In this document: positions 20,289 through 28,534 of the stretch, one piece after another
Layout: each line of letters opens with the position of its first letter
Position numbering within the stretch: position 1 is the first letter of the stretch
Source: Mesorhizobium sp. ES1-1
Lineage (GTDB): Bacteria > Pseudomonadota > Alphaproteobacteria > Rhizobiales > Rhizobiaceae
Assembly (NCBI RefSeq): GCF_020164785.1
Contig: NZ_JAIUGX010000001.1
Location: 434,001 to 498,000 of the forward strand
Direction: 5' to 3'
DNA length: 64,000 nt
The notes under the pieces: model-generated
The model's input: only the letters and a program-made list of their open reading frames with translations
Database searches by the model: none
What the model was told of the DNA's origin: nothing
Position numbers and translations under genes: made by a program

Positions 20289-21104
20289 ATGACGATCAGG
20301 CTTGTTCTCGCCGGCTGCGGCAATATGGGTTATGCGATGCTCTCGGGCTGGCTGAAATCCGGCAAGCTCGCGCCATCGGCGGTTTTCGTGGTGGAGCCCA
20401 ATGCCGATCTGCGCCAGCGCGCGGCAGCGCTCGGCTGCGATACGGCGCCGGATGCCGGCGACATTCCCGCCGACGCCGTGCCGGAGCTCGTCGTCATTGC
20501 GGTGAAGCCCCAGGTGATCCGTGACGTCTCCGCGGCCTATAAGCGCTTCGGCGATGGCCGAACCACTTTCGTCAGTGTCGCCGCCGGCACTCCGTCGGCC
20601 ACTTTCGAGGCAATCCTCGGCCACCGCGCACCGATCGTGCGATGCATGCCCAACACGCCCGCCGCCATTGGCAGGGGCATGATGGTTGTGTTCTCCAACA
20701 AGCTCGTTTCCGAAGATACCAAGCGTTTCGTCACCGACCTGCTTTCCGCGAGTGGCGAAGTGACCACCATCGAGGACGAGGGCCTGATGGATGCCGTGAC
20801 CGCCGTCTCGGGCTCGGGGCCGGCCTACATTTTCCATTTCATCGAAGCGTTGACCGTCGCCGCCGAGAAGGCGGGCCTGCCTGCTGCAACCGCCCAGCTG
20901 CTGGCCAAGCAGACGGTCTATGGCGCCGCCTCGCTGGCCATCGAAAGCGACGAGGAACCCGGCGTGCTGCGCCAGCAAGTGACGAGCCCCAACGGGACGA
21001 CCGCCGCAGCCCTTGCCGTGCTGATGGGCGAGGATAGGCTGACCAACCTGCTCACCGAAGCGGTCGAGGCGGCGCGCCTGCGGTCGATCGAACTGGGAAA
21101 ATAG
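20289..21104 (+). CDS. proC: Pyrroline-5-carboxylate reductase
   Basis: Reduces pyrroline-5-carboxylate to proline with NAD(P)H, the last step of proline synthesis. 271 residues. The Rossmann motif GCGNMGYAMLSGW sits at residues 9-21; VVIAVKPQ, MPNTPAAIGRG and the C-terminal signature VSGSGPAYIFHFIEAL with TSPNGTTAAAL are all present. Start set by GGAGG just before ATG 20289. It follows the polysaccharide genes but has no evident functional tie to them. Confidence 0.96.
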   Translation: MTIRLVLAGCGNMGYAMLSGWLKSGKLAPSAVFVVEPNADLRQRAAALGCDTAPDAGDIPADAVPELVVIAVKPQVIRDVSAAYKRFGDGRTTFVSVAAGTPSATFEAILGHRAPIVRCMPNTPAAIGRGMMVVFSNKLVSEDTKRFVTDLLSASGEVTTIEDEGLMDAVTAVSGSGPAYIFHFIEALTVAAEKAGLPAATAQLLAKQTVYGAASLAIESDEEPGVLRQQVTSPNGTTAAALAVLMGEDRLTNLLTEAVEAARLRSIELGK

Positions 21105-21559
21105 AGCCGGCACTGATGCGGCTCGCGGGCCGGGAGAGATTGCACAAAGCCGGCGGCGCGCTCTTTGGTCGAAATCGGCCAATTTCCGCCCCGCTGCCAC
21201 CGGATATCCACAACTAGTTTCCACGTGGCGCCGCGAGCGCCGCCAGCTCCATTTCGAGCAGGCAACGGCAATTTTTCCAAGCAACGCAGGACGATAGCTG
21301 CGATTTCCCGTGGGCGGGGAGCGCGCCGTTCGTTGTGCGCCATTGGCCCAAAGGGTTGCCGATTGACATTGTCGTGAACAGCCACAATAAAACATTCGTT
21401 TGGCGATGGAGGCAAATGTTCATACCGGTCAGGTCGACAGGGAAGCGTTTGTCTCGGTCATAATCGGGGGAAGCATCTTTCGCGCCAAGGTGCGGAAGAT
21501 GTTGGATGGAGCATCAATAGGGGCGCCGGGCCTGGCTCGGTGATCCTTGGGGAGGAAAA
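21105..21559 (+). promoter_or_regulatory. 455-base intergenic region before the PTS operon
   Basis: No credible gene. The likely promoter of the PTS operon lies in the right half. Around 21391-21420 there is an imperfect inverted repeat pairing AACATT...TTTG with CAAATGTT, which could be an operator. GGGGAGGAAAA immediately precedes the EIIC start. The left half shows nothing I can name. Confidence 0.4.
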
Positions 21560-22963
21560 ATGGACACTATTCTCGCGGGCCTCAAAGGGGCCATCGATAC
21601 GCTTGGGCCGACGATCCTGCTGCCGATCGTCATTTTCATCATCGCCGTGGTTCTGGGCGCCAAGGTCAGCAAGGCCTTTCGCGCCGCCGTCACCATCGGC
21701 GTCGCCTTCATCGGCATCAATCTGGTGCTCGGCCTCATGTTCACGTCGATTGGCGACGTTGCCAAGGCCATCGTCACCAACACCGGAATCCATCGCGACA
21801 TCATCGATGTGGGCTGGCCATCGGCCGCGGCCATCGCCTTCGGTTCTTCGGTCGGCCTGTGGGTCATCCCGGTCGGCATCCTGGTCAACATCGTGCTGCT
21901 GCTGACGCGCATGACGCGCACGCTCAACGTGGACGTCTGGAACTTCTGGCACTTCGCCTTTGTCGGCTCGCTCGTCGTCGCCGCCACGGACAATCTTGCC
22001 TACGGCATCATCGTTGCCGCCCTCGTCGCGGCGCTGTCGCTGTTGTTCGCCGACTGGTCGGCGCGCGCGGTGCAGCAATTCTATGGCGTGCCCGGCATTT
22101 CGGTGCCGCATCTCGCTTCCGCGCAGATCCTGCCGATCGCCATCATCCTGAATTGGATCATGGACCGCATCCCCGGCATCAACCGCATCAACATCAACAC
22201 CGAGACCATCGAGCGCCGCTTCGGGGTGTTCGGCGAACCTGTCGTGATGGGCCTCATCATCGGCCTCGTCCTCGGCGCCATCGCCTTCTACAATGCGGGC
22301 GAACTCGGTGTCGTGCTGTCCAAGGTCCTGGGGACCGGCATGACGCTGGCCGCGGTCATGCTGCTGCTGCCGCGCATGGTCAAGATCCTGATGGAAGGGC
22401 TGATCCCGGTCTCCGACGCCGCGCAGGAATTCGTGCGTAAGCGCACGGGTGACCGCGAACTTCTCGTCGGGCTCGATTCGGCGATCCTGATCGGCCATCC
22501 GGCGGCGATCTCCTCGTCCCTGATCCTGGTACCGATCGCGATTATCCTGTCCATCATCCTGCCGGGCAACCGCGTCATCCTGTTCGCCGACCTTGCGGTC
22601 ATCCCTTTCATCGTCGCCATGACCGCGCCGCTGGTCAAAGGCAACGTGTTCCGCATGGTGGTGATCGGCACGGTGACCCTGGCCATCGGCTTCTACGTCG
22701 CCAACGCGCTTGCGCCGCTGTTTACAAGTGCCGCCGTCTCGTCGGGCTTCAAGCTGCCGGCGGACGCGCTGCAGATCACCTCGGTGGTCGACGGCTTCCT
22801 GTGGGTGCCCTACGTGATCATCGAGGCGATGGGACTTGGCGTTATCGGCCTTGTCGTGATGGCTGTGGTCATCGCAGCGCTGTTCGTCCTCTACCGCCGC
22901 AATCCGCTCGGCTGGGAGCGGGCGGCAGGTGCGGAGGACGAGCCTGTCGACGGCACGGTCTGA
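21560..22963 (+). CDS. Galactitol-type PTS permease, EIIC component
   Basis: 467-residue membrane permease of the phosphotransferase galactitol (Gat) family, with about 10-12 hydrophobic helices. Recognisable stretches include GLKGAIDTLGPTILLP at the start, GWPSAAAIAFGSSVG, and FGEPVVMGLIIGLVLG. It would bring a polyol or sugar across the inner membrane while EIIA/EIIB phosphorylate it. The start is set by a strong GGGAGG site. First gene of an EIIC-EIIA-EIIB operon; the real substrate is not shown by sequence, and no dehydrogenase or kinase is attached. Confidence 0.85.
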   Translation: MDTILAGLKGAIDTLGPTILLPIVIFIIAVVLGAKVSKAFRAAVTIGVAFIGINLVLGLMFTSIGDVAKAIVTNTGIHRDIIDVGWPSAAAIAFGSSVGLWVIPVGILVNIVLLLTRMTRTLNVDVWNFWHFAFVGSLVVAATDNLAYGIIVAALVAALSLLFADWSARAVQQFYGVPGISVPHLASAQILPIAIILNWIMDRIPGINRININTETIERRFGVFGEPVVMGLIIGLVLGAIAFYNAGELGVVLSKVLGTGMTLAAVMLLLPRMVKILMEGLIPVSDAAQEFVRKRTGDRELLVGLDSAILIGHPAAISSSLILVPIAIILSIILPGNRVILFADLAVIPFIVAMTAPLVKGNVFRMVVIGTVTLAIGFYVANALAPLFTSAAVSSGFKLPADALQITSVVDGFLWVPYVIIEAMGLGVIGLVVMAVVIAALFVLYRRNPLGWERAAGAEDEPVDGTV

Positions 22964-22986
22964 ACTTCACGCCTCTCAATCGAAAC

Positions 22987-23015
22987 GATCGTGCGCCCTC
23001 CCCGGGCGCACGATC
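22987..23015 (+). repeat. Perfect 12-bp inverted repeat between EIIC and EIIA genes
   Basis: GATCGTGCGCCC (22987-22998) and GGGCGCACGATC (23004-23015) form a perfect 12-bp stem with a 5-base TCCCC loop. No T-tract follows, so it is not a normal terminator. It sits 16 bases before the EIIA start at 23032, where it could stabilise or process the message or tune EIIA translation. Confidence 0.8.
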
Positions 23016-23031
23016 TATGACGGAGCAAGAC

Positions 23032-23493
23032 ATGTCGAATGGCCTCATGCAGCTTCTCGACCCCGAAGCGATCGTGCTTGGATCCGATGCCTCCACCAAT
23101 GAGGAGATCATCCGTATCCTGGCCGGCCGTCTAGAGGCGCTCGGCTATGTCAAGGGATCCTATGCCGACGCAGTGGTGCGGCGTGAATCGACCATTCCGA
23201 CCGGACTGCCGCTGGAGCGCGCCGACAACGTCGCCGTGCCTCATACCGATCCCGAGCATGTGCTGAAGCCCGGCATTGCGCTGGGCACGCTAAAGCACCC
23301 GGTGACCTTCGCCAACATGGAGGATCCTGACGAGATGCTGCCGGTGGGCTTTGTCTTCCTGCTTGCCATCAACGACAAGGACAAGCAGATTGAAGCGTTG
23401 CAATCCGTCGTGGCCACCATCCAGGATCCGCAAGCCCTGGATGGCTTGAGATCCGCCAGGACACTCGACGACGTGCGCGCCGTGCTCGGCTGA
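23032..23493 (+). CDS. PTS EIIA component, mannitol/fructose/galactitol class
   Basis: 153-residue cytoplasmic phosphocarrier of the EIIA-2 class. The phosphorylated histidine is H71 in NVAVPHTDPEHV, with the usual ESTIPTGLPLE stretch before it. It receives phosphate from HPr and passes it to EIIB. I preferred ATG 23032, with CGGAG seven bases upstream, over the in-frame ATG at 23017, which lies right after the hairpin. Confidence 0.88.
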   Translation: MSNGLMQLLDPEAIVLGSDASTNEEIIRILAGRLEALGYVKGSYADAVVRRESTIPTGLPLERADNVAVPHTDPEHVLKPGIALGTLKHPVTFANMEDPDEMLPVGFVFLLAINDKDKQIEALQSVVATIQDPQALDGLRSARTLDDVRAVLG

Positions 23494-23509
23494 AACAGGA
23501 GGAGCAGTG

Positions 23510-23797
23510 ATGGCCAGACAGAAAACGATACTCTTTGCCTGCGGTACCGGTATCGCGACCTCGACCGCGGTCAATGTCGCCGTCACCGAGGAGATGAAGA
23601 AGCGCGGGCTCACCTTCAATGCCCAGCAGGCGAAGGCCACGGAAGTGCCGGGACTGGCCGACAGCGTCGACTTCATCGTCGCCACGACACCGATTTCTGC
23701 TTCGGTGACCAAGCCGGTCATCAAGGGGCTCGCCTTCCTTACCGGCATCGGCAAGGACAAGGTGCTCGACGAGATCGAGGCGCAATTGCGCAAATAG
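23510..23797 (+). CDS. PTS EIIB component, galactitol type
   Basis: 95-residue cytoplasmic EIIB of the galactitol family. The phosphorylated cysteine is C11 in ILFACGTGIATSTAV, a P-loop-like motif typical of GatB. It transfers phosphate from EIIA to the substrate as EIIC transports it. Start set by AGGAGGAG before ATG 23510 (a GTG one codon earlier is possible). Completes the three-gene PTS operon. Confidence 0.9.
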   Translation: MARQKTILFACGTGIATSTAVNVAVTEEMKKRGLTFNAQQAKATEVPGLADSVDFIVATTPISASVTKPVIKGLAFLTGIGKDKVLDEIEAQLRK

Positions 23798-23804
23798 CGC
23801 AACG

Positions 23805-23828
23805 GACCCGGATTACCGGGGCCGGGTC
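23805..23828. terminator. Possible terminator hairpin between convergent PTS and oxidase genes
   Basis: GACCCGG and CCGGGTC pair as a 7-bp GC stem over a 10-base loop in the short gap between the convergent genes. It lacks a clear T-tract, so termination here is only likely by position. Confidence 0.35.
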
Positions 23829-25221
23829 AGACAACCCTGACGTAGCTCGTCATTCCCGATTTCTGGTGCTCGATGATGTGGCAATGCAGAAGCCAGTCGC
23901 CGGGATTGTCGGCGACGAGGCCGAGGCTCACCTTCTCGTTGGGCTGGATGAGATAGGTGTCGGAAATCAGCGGCTGCACCTGGCGGGTCGAGGACGACAG
24001 GACCTTGAAGCTCATGCCGTGCAGATGCATCGGATGCGATTGCGGCGTCAGATTTTCCATGTCGATGACATAGCTCTTGCCGAGCTTCAATTCGGCCAGA
24101 GGCGCGGTCGGATCCGGCGTGTCGCCCGACCACGGCACCTTGTTGATGGCCCAGAAACTGTAGCCGAGCGAACCGCAGATGCCGTCGCTCGGAACATTTT
24201 CAGCCGTGGCGCTGAGTGCCAGCGAAATATGCGCGGCGGCGGAGAGGTCGACTTCCGGCACCGGGTTGACCTCCAGCGGCCCGAGATCGAGGAGGTCGCG
24301 CTTGAGCGATGACCCAGTCGCACGCAGGGTGGCCAGGACCTTGGGCTTGGTGCCTCTGACGTCGCGCAGGCTCACGACAGCGTCCTCATCGTCGGGCATT
24401 CTGATAGCGAGTTCCATGCGCTGGCCCGGTCCAAGCAGCAAGGCATCGGGCGAGAAACGCTCCGGCACAGGATTGCCGTCGAGCGCGATGACGGCGGCCT
24501 CGGCGCCGTCGACGCGGAACGCATAGATCCGCGTGACATCGGTGATGGCCACGCGCAGCCGTGCCAGCCCTCCTGCCGGTGCGTCATAGCGCGGCTGGTC
24601 GAGCCAGTTGGCCGTGCGCACCGTGCCATAGGTGCCGGTCCTTGCGGCGTCGCGTGGCCGGAACTGATCGATGAACTGGGCGTCGTCGCCGAGCCGCCAG
24701 TCTCGCAGGTTGAGGACGATCTCGGCATCGAATTTCGGATCACCCGGGTTCTCGACCACGATCACGCCGGTCAGCCCATGGCCCATCTGGGTCAGTGTGT
24801 TGCAGTGCGGATGGTACCAGAAGGTGCCGGCGTCCGGCGGCGTGAACGCATAATCGAAATGGTCGCCTTGATAGACGTAAGGCTGGACCAGGAACGGAAC
24901 TCCGTCCATGTTGTTTGGAACACGAATGCCGTGCCAATGGATGGTCGTCGGGTCGTCGATGCCGTTGACAAGGCGCGCGGCGAAAGGCTCGCCCTTCGTC
25001 ATTCTGAGCACCGGCGGCATTCCGGCACCGCCATAAGTCAGCACATCCCTGGTCTCAGCGACATCCATCAGCTTTGCCTGGATCGTTGCCGTCTTCAGCA
25101 CGACCGGCTCAGGGCTCGCGTTGGCCCAGCCGCCAAGCCGGCCCATGGCCGACAGTCCGACCCCGCCCGCGCCGGCAATCGCGGCCGTCTTCAGAAGTCC
25201 CCGGCGTGTGAAGAAGGTCAT
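23827..25221 (-). CDS. Tat-exported multicopper oxidase
   Basis: 464 residues. The N-terminus TRRGLLKTAAIAGAG is a twin-arginine signal, so a folded copper enzyme is exported to the periplasm. All four copper-binding clusters are present: IHWHGIRVPNN, FWYHPHCNTLTQ, HPMHLHGMSF and WLLHCHIIEHQKSGM. The last holds the C and H residues of the type 1 site plus a methionine ligand. Relatives oxidise Cu(I), Mn(II) or phenols. No copper transporter lies nearby, so the substrate is open. Start at ATG 25221. Confidence 0.92.
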   Translation of the reverse strand: MTFFTRRGLLKTAAIAGAGGVGLSAMGRLGGWANASPEPVVLKTATIQAKLMDVAETRDVLTYGGAGMPPVLRMTKGEPFAARLVNGIDDPTTIHWHGIRVPNNMDGVPFLVQPYVYQGDHFDYAFTPPDAGTFWYHPHCNTLTQMGHGLTGVIVVENPGDPKFDAEIVLNLRDWRLGDDAQFIDQFRPRDAARTGTYGTVRTANWLDQPRYDAPAGGLARLRVAITDVTRIYAFRVDGAEAAVIALDGNPVPERFSPDALLLGPGQRMELAIRMPDDEDAVVSLRDVRGTKPKVLATLRATGSSLKRDLLDLGPLEVNPVPEVDLSAAAHISLALSATAENVPSDGICGSLGYSFWAINKVPWSGDTPDPTAPLAELKLGKSYVIDMENLTPQSHPMHLHGMSFKVLSSSTRQVQPLISDTYLIQPNEKVSLGLVADNPGDWLLHCHIIEHQKSGMTSYVRVV

Positions 25222-25432
25222 TCCGTGCTCCAACTGCTTGGGCGGCTAGCCCAGCGCCGTCATCGTCATGCCATGGACCACAGGCCGGAAACCAGCGCAA
25301 ATGCCGCTTTGCCGCAGGCGCGGAACCCCATATCTGCCGCCACCAATAGACCACCGCGTAGGATTAAAGACGACAGAGTTCGACCCCGCGGTCAGACGTT
25401 CGGCCCGGGTTGAGCTGAGGGCGTGGCGTAGG

Positions 25433-25457
25433 GGAACGTTCTTCTATTCTTGAGGTT
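25433..25457 (+). promoter_or_regulatory. Possible EcfG-type (general stress response) promoter
   Basis: GGAAC at 25433-25437 and GGTT at 25454-25457, 16 bases apart, fit the alphaproteobacterial EcfG sigma pattern (GGAAC, 16-17 bases, CGTT) with one mismatch. It lies about 20 bases before the small membrane protein gene. Inferred by eye only. Confidence 0.5.
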
Positions 25458-25477
25458 GAGTCTTGAAGGAGACTTCC

Positions 25478-25702
25478 ATGAATGACACCGAGAGCATTTG
25501 GACACTGACCGTGATTGGCGGCCCCATTATCCTAGGAGCCATCATCGCTTATGCCCTAATCAAGCAGCGAAGGCTCAGGCAGCCTGAAAAGGCTAGACAG
25601 AACCAGGCCGTTAAAAACCTCTACGATGACCCTGACGGTGGCACATCACCCGCTGGAGATGCACGCTCTGTCGAGGCAGAGGTTCGCGCCCCGCAGAAAT
25701 AG
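25478..25702 (+). CDS. Small single-pass membrane protein
   Basis: 74 residues with one hydrophobic helix (about residues 8-29), then a charged cytoplasmic tail (KQRRLRQPEKARQ) ending in an acidic, Gly/Ser-rich stretch. AAGGAGA stands just before ATG 25478. The possible EcfG promoter upstream suggests a stress-induced gene. Similar short proteins occur in rhizobia, but none has a function I can name. Confidence 0.65.
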   Translation: MNDTESIWTLTVIGGPIILGAIIAYALIKQRRLRQPEKARQNQAVKNLYDDPDGGTSPAGDARSVEAEVRAPQK

Positions 25703-25761
25703 GAACACCTGCCGATCCGTTGCTTGCCGAGCCGCCGGCTCTCCAGTCGGCTGTGAGGTTC

Positions 25762-26835
25762 CTAAGTAGTCAGATGGCAACCTTGCTCCACAGCTGCGCC
25801 TCTGCACGCAGCAGCATGCCAAACAGGTCGCGCGGTTCGTCGGGATCGGCCAGCATTGTCGAGTTCCTGATAGAGGCCGGTGGACGTCAGCTGGTCGCGG
25901 ACGTATCGCAAGGCCGAGAAATCCTCGATGGCGAAGCCGACCGAATCAAACAAGGTGATCTGGCCGGGATCGCGCCGCCCAGGCACCGAGCCGGTAATGA
26001 CCTGCCATAGTTCGGTCACTCCGTGATTCGCAGCAAGCTGCTGGATCTCGCCTTCTATGCGGGTCTGCGGTCCGTATTCGACGAAGATGTCGGAGCGCAG
26101 CAGGATGTCGCGGTGCAGTTCGGTTTTGCCTGGGCAATCGCCGCCAACCGCGTTGATGTGGACGCCGGAGCCCACCATGTTGTCGGTGAGGATGGTCGCA
26201 TACTGCTTGTCGGCCGTGACAGTGGTTATGATGTGCGCACCCTCGACCGCCTCCTGTGCAGTGCTGCATGCGACCAGATCGAAGCCAAGCCCAGCGAGAT
26301 TGCGGAAGCATTTCTCCGTCGCCGTCCGGTCGATGTCGTAAAGCCTCAGCTTGCGAATGCCGAGCAGCGCCTTGAACGCCACCGCCTGAAACTCCGCCTG
26401 TGCGCCATTGCCGATCAGCGCCATGCAATCGGAACCGACTGGGGCCAAGTGCTTTGCGGCGAGCGCCGACATCGCCGCGGTGCGCAGCGCGGTCAAGATG
26501 GTCATCTCGGACAGCAGCACCGGATAACCGTTTTGAACGTCAGCCAGGACGCCGAAAGCGGTCACCGTCTGGCGACCTTCGCGCATGTTCTTGGGATGAC
26601 CATTGACGTATTTGAAGCCATAGACCTCGCCGTCGCTGGTCGGCATAAGTTCGATGACGCCCTCGGCGCTGTGCGAGGCGAGACGCGGCGTTTTGTCGAA
26701 CAATTGCCAGCGCCTGAAATCATCTTCGATATAGCCGGCCAGTTCCACGAGGAAGCGCTCGACGCCGATTTTCAGCACCAGCTTCATCATGTGGTCGACG
26801 CTGACGAACGGCAAGATGTTGAGCTTCGGGATCAT
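25762..26835 (-). CDS. Ornithine cyclodeaminase/mu-crystallin family protein, C-terminus frameshifted
   Basis: NAD-dependent family whose members convert ornithine to proline or act on other amino and imino acids. Residues 1 to about 323 are normal: RTAAMSALAAKHLAP, the Rossmann motif LIGNGAQAEFQAVAF, and the DSVGFAIEDFSALRYV segment. After LYQELD the frame changes to NAGRSRRTARPVW. Reading one base over gives MLADPDEPRDLFGMLLRAEA and ends at a TGA at 25770-25772, the expected family C-terminus. One extra base near 25856 explains this. First gene of the minus-strand block after the intergenic gap; it may act on the imported amine. Confidence 0.85.
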   Translation of the reverse strand: MIPKLNILPFVSVDHMMKLVLKIGVERFLVELAGYIEDDFRRWQLFDKTPRLASHSAEGVIELMPTSDGEVYGFKYVNGHPKNMREGRQTVTAFGVLADVQNGYPVLLSEMTILTALRTAAMSALAAKHLAPVGSDCMALIGNGAQAEFQAVAFKALLGIRKLRLYDIDRTATEKCFRNLAGLGFDLVACSTAQEAVEGAHIITTVTADKQYATILTDNMVGSGVHINAVGGDCPGKTELHRDILLRSDIFVEYGPQTRIEGEIQQLAANHGVTELWQVITGSVPGRRDPGQITLFDSVGFAIEDFSALRYVRDQLTSTGLYQELDNAGRSRRTARPVWHAAACRGAAVEQGCHLTT

Positions 26836-26938
26836 TTTGTTTCCTTGCTATCGGCATGGCGCGCCGTCCATGCCGCCGGGGCCAGATGAGCGCACATGCC
26901 TTCAGACAGCTGACGGGTTTCAAATTGGATGTATCAGG

Positions 26939-27820
26939 TCAGCTTCGCTGCACCCGCACCGCGGGGATCAGGCCTTGCGGGCGAAGCAGCAACACGGCGA
27001 TGACCCCCGACAGCACGATGGCATCGCGGTAAGGCGCGATCGCCGCCGGTAATGTCGCCTGCAGCAGCACCTCGATTATGCCGAGCAGGAAACCGCCGGC
27101 GACAGCACCAGGCAAGCTGCCCAGACCGCCAACGACGGCGGCGATGAAGGCCTTCAGCACCGGTGTGAAACCCATCAGCGGATCGACCGAGGCACGCTGT
27201 GCCACCCAAAGCATGGCCGCAAGCCCCGCCAGCAGCCCTGACAGCAGGAAGGCGGTGGCGATGATGCGGCTGGCCGGAATGCCCATCAGCCGCACCACGT
27301 CGAAATCCTCGGCCGCCGCGCGCATCGCCGTGCCGGTCACCGAACGGCGCAGGAAGGTCTCCAGCAAAATCAGCGCCAGCGCCGAGACGACGATCGAGAT
27401 GCTGGGACCGACGCCGATGGTGAAATCGCCGAAAGAAAAGGCACCCGTCATCCAGCCTGGCATGGCGACGGCCTGCGGCCGGGCCGAGATGCCGTTCTGG
27501 AAAACGACTTTCAGCAGGCTGGAAACGGCAAAGCTGGTCAACAATAGACTGGTGACGCTGGCTCCGCGCATGGGCCGGAAGGCGATGCGCTCCATCGCCA
27601 CTGCGGCGAGCGCCCCACAGGAGACGGCGACAAGCACGGCAAGCGGGAAGGGCAAGCCGAACACCAGGGCGGCCAAAAGCGCATAGCCCGACAGCGTCAT
27701 CAGTTCGCCATGGGCGAAATTGATGAGGCCGACGATCGAGAAGACGATCGCAAGCCCGAGCGCCAGAAGCGCATAGACGCCGCCGAGGCTGATCGCATTG
27801 ATGATCTGCTGCGCGAACAT
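26939..27820 (-). CDS. livH: Branched-chain amino acid-type ABC transporter permease, LivH
   Basis: 293-residue inner-membrane permease of the hydrophobic amino acid uptake (HAAT) family. About eight helices, with the conserved NAISLGGVYALLALGLAIVF opening and AFIAAVVGGLGSLPGAVAGG near the end, the contact loop for the ATPase. Six bases from livF, in the order livMG, livK, livF, livH on the minus strand. Confidence 0.93.
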   Translation of the reverse strand: MFAQQIINAISLGGVYALLALGLAIVFSIVGLINFAHGELMTLSGYALLAALVFGLPFPLAVLVAVSCGALAAVAMERIAFRPMRGASVTSLLLTSFAVSSLLKVVFQNGISARPQAVAMPGWMTGAFSFGDFTIGVGPSISIVVSALALILLETFLRRSVTGTAMRAAAEDFDVVRLMGIPASRIIATAFLLSGLLAGLAAMLWVAQRASVDPLMGFTPVLKAFIAAVVGGLGSLPGAVAGGFLLGIIEVLLQATLPAAIAPYRDAIVLSGVIAVLLLRPQGLIPAVRVQRS

Positions 27821-27825
27821 GCTTC

Positions 27826-28530
27826 CTAAGCTCCCAAATAGGCTTGGCGGACGAGATCGGACGAGGCAAGTTCCTTTGCCGTGCCCGACAGCACCACCTC
27901 GCCATTGGCGAGCACCACGGCGCGGTCGGCGATTTCGAGCGCCAGCGCCACATTCTGCTCGACCAGAAGAATGGTCATGCCCTTGCGGCGCAGTTCGGCG
28001 ATGAGGTCGAAGACGGTATCGATCAGCTGCGGGGCGAGGCCGAGTGACGGTTCGTCGAGCAGGATCATGCGCGGCTTGCCCATGAGCGCGCGGGCGATGG
28101 CCAGCATCTGCTGTTCGCCACCCGACAGATTGCCGCCCTTGGCGCGATAATAGCGGCGCAGGATCGGGAACAGCTCCAGCATCTCTTCCTCGCGCAGCCG
28201 CGCCTCGGCTGCGGGTTGATGCACCGCGCCCCCCAGACGCAGATTGTCGGCCACTGTCAGGCTGGCAAAGATGCGACGGCCCTCCGGAACCAACGCGACG
28301 CCTTTGCGGGCGACGACTTCCGGCGCAAGGCCGGTAATGTCGACGCCTTCAAAGACCACCTTGCCTGCAGCAACCCGCACCAGCCCGGCAATCGCGCCGA
28401 GCGTCGAGCTCTTGCCTGCGCCATTGGCGCCAACCAGCGCGAGGATCTCGCCGCTCTCGACCGTGAGGTCGACGCGGCGAACCGCCTCGACTTCACCGTA
28501 GCGGATCTTCAGGCCTTCGACGCTCAGCAT
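27826..28530 (-). CDS. livF: Branched-chain amino acid-type ABC transporter ATPase, LivF
   Basis: 234-residue ATPase. Walker A GANGAGKS at residues 34-41, signature LSGGEQQML near 137, Walker B ILLDEPSLGLAP near 155. It powers uptake together with the LivG half of the fusion gene. Tightly spaced with livK upstream (4 bases) and livH downstream. Confidence 0.95.
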   Translation of the reverse strand: MLSVEGLKIRYGEVEAVRRVDLTVESGEILALVGANGAGKSSTLGAIAGLVRVAAGKVVFEGVDITGLAPEVVARKGVALVPEGRRIFASLTVADNLRLGGAVHQPAAEARLREEEMLELFPILRRYYRAKGGNLSGGEQQMLAIARALMGKPRMILLDEPSLGLAPQLIDTVFDLIAELRRKGMTILLVEQNVALALEIADRAVVLANGEVVLSGTAKELASSDLVRQAYLGA

Positions 28531-28534
28531 GGCA

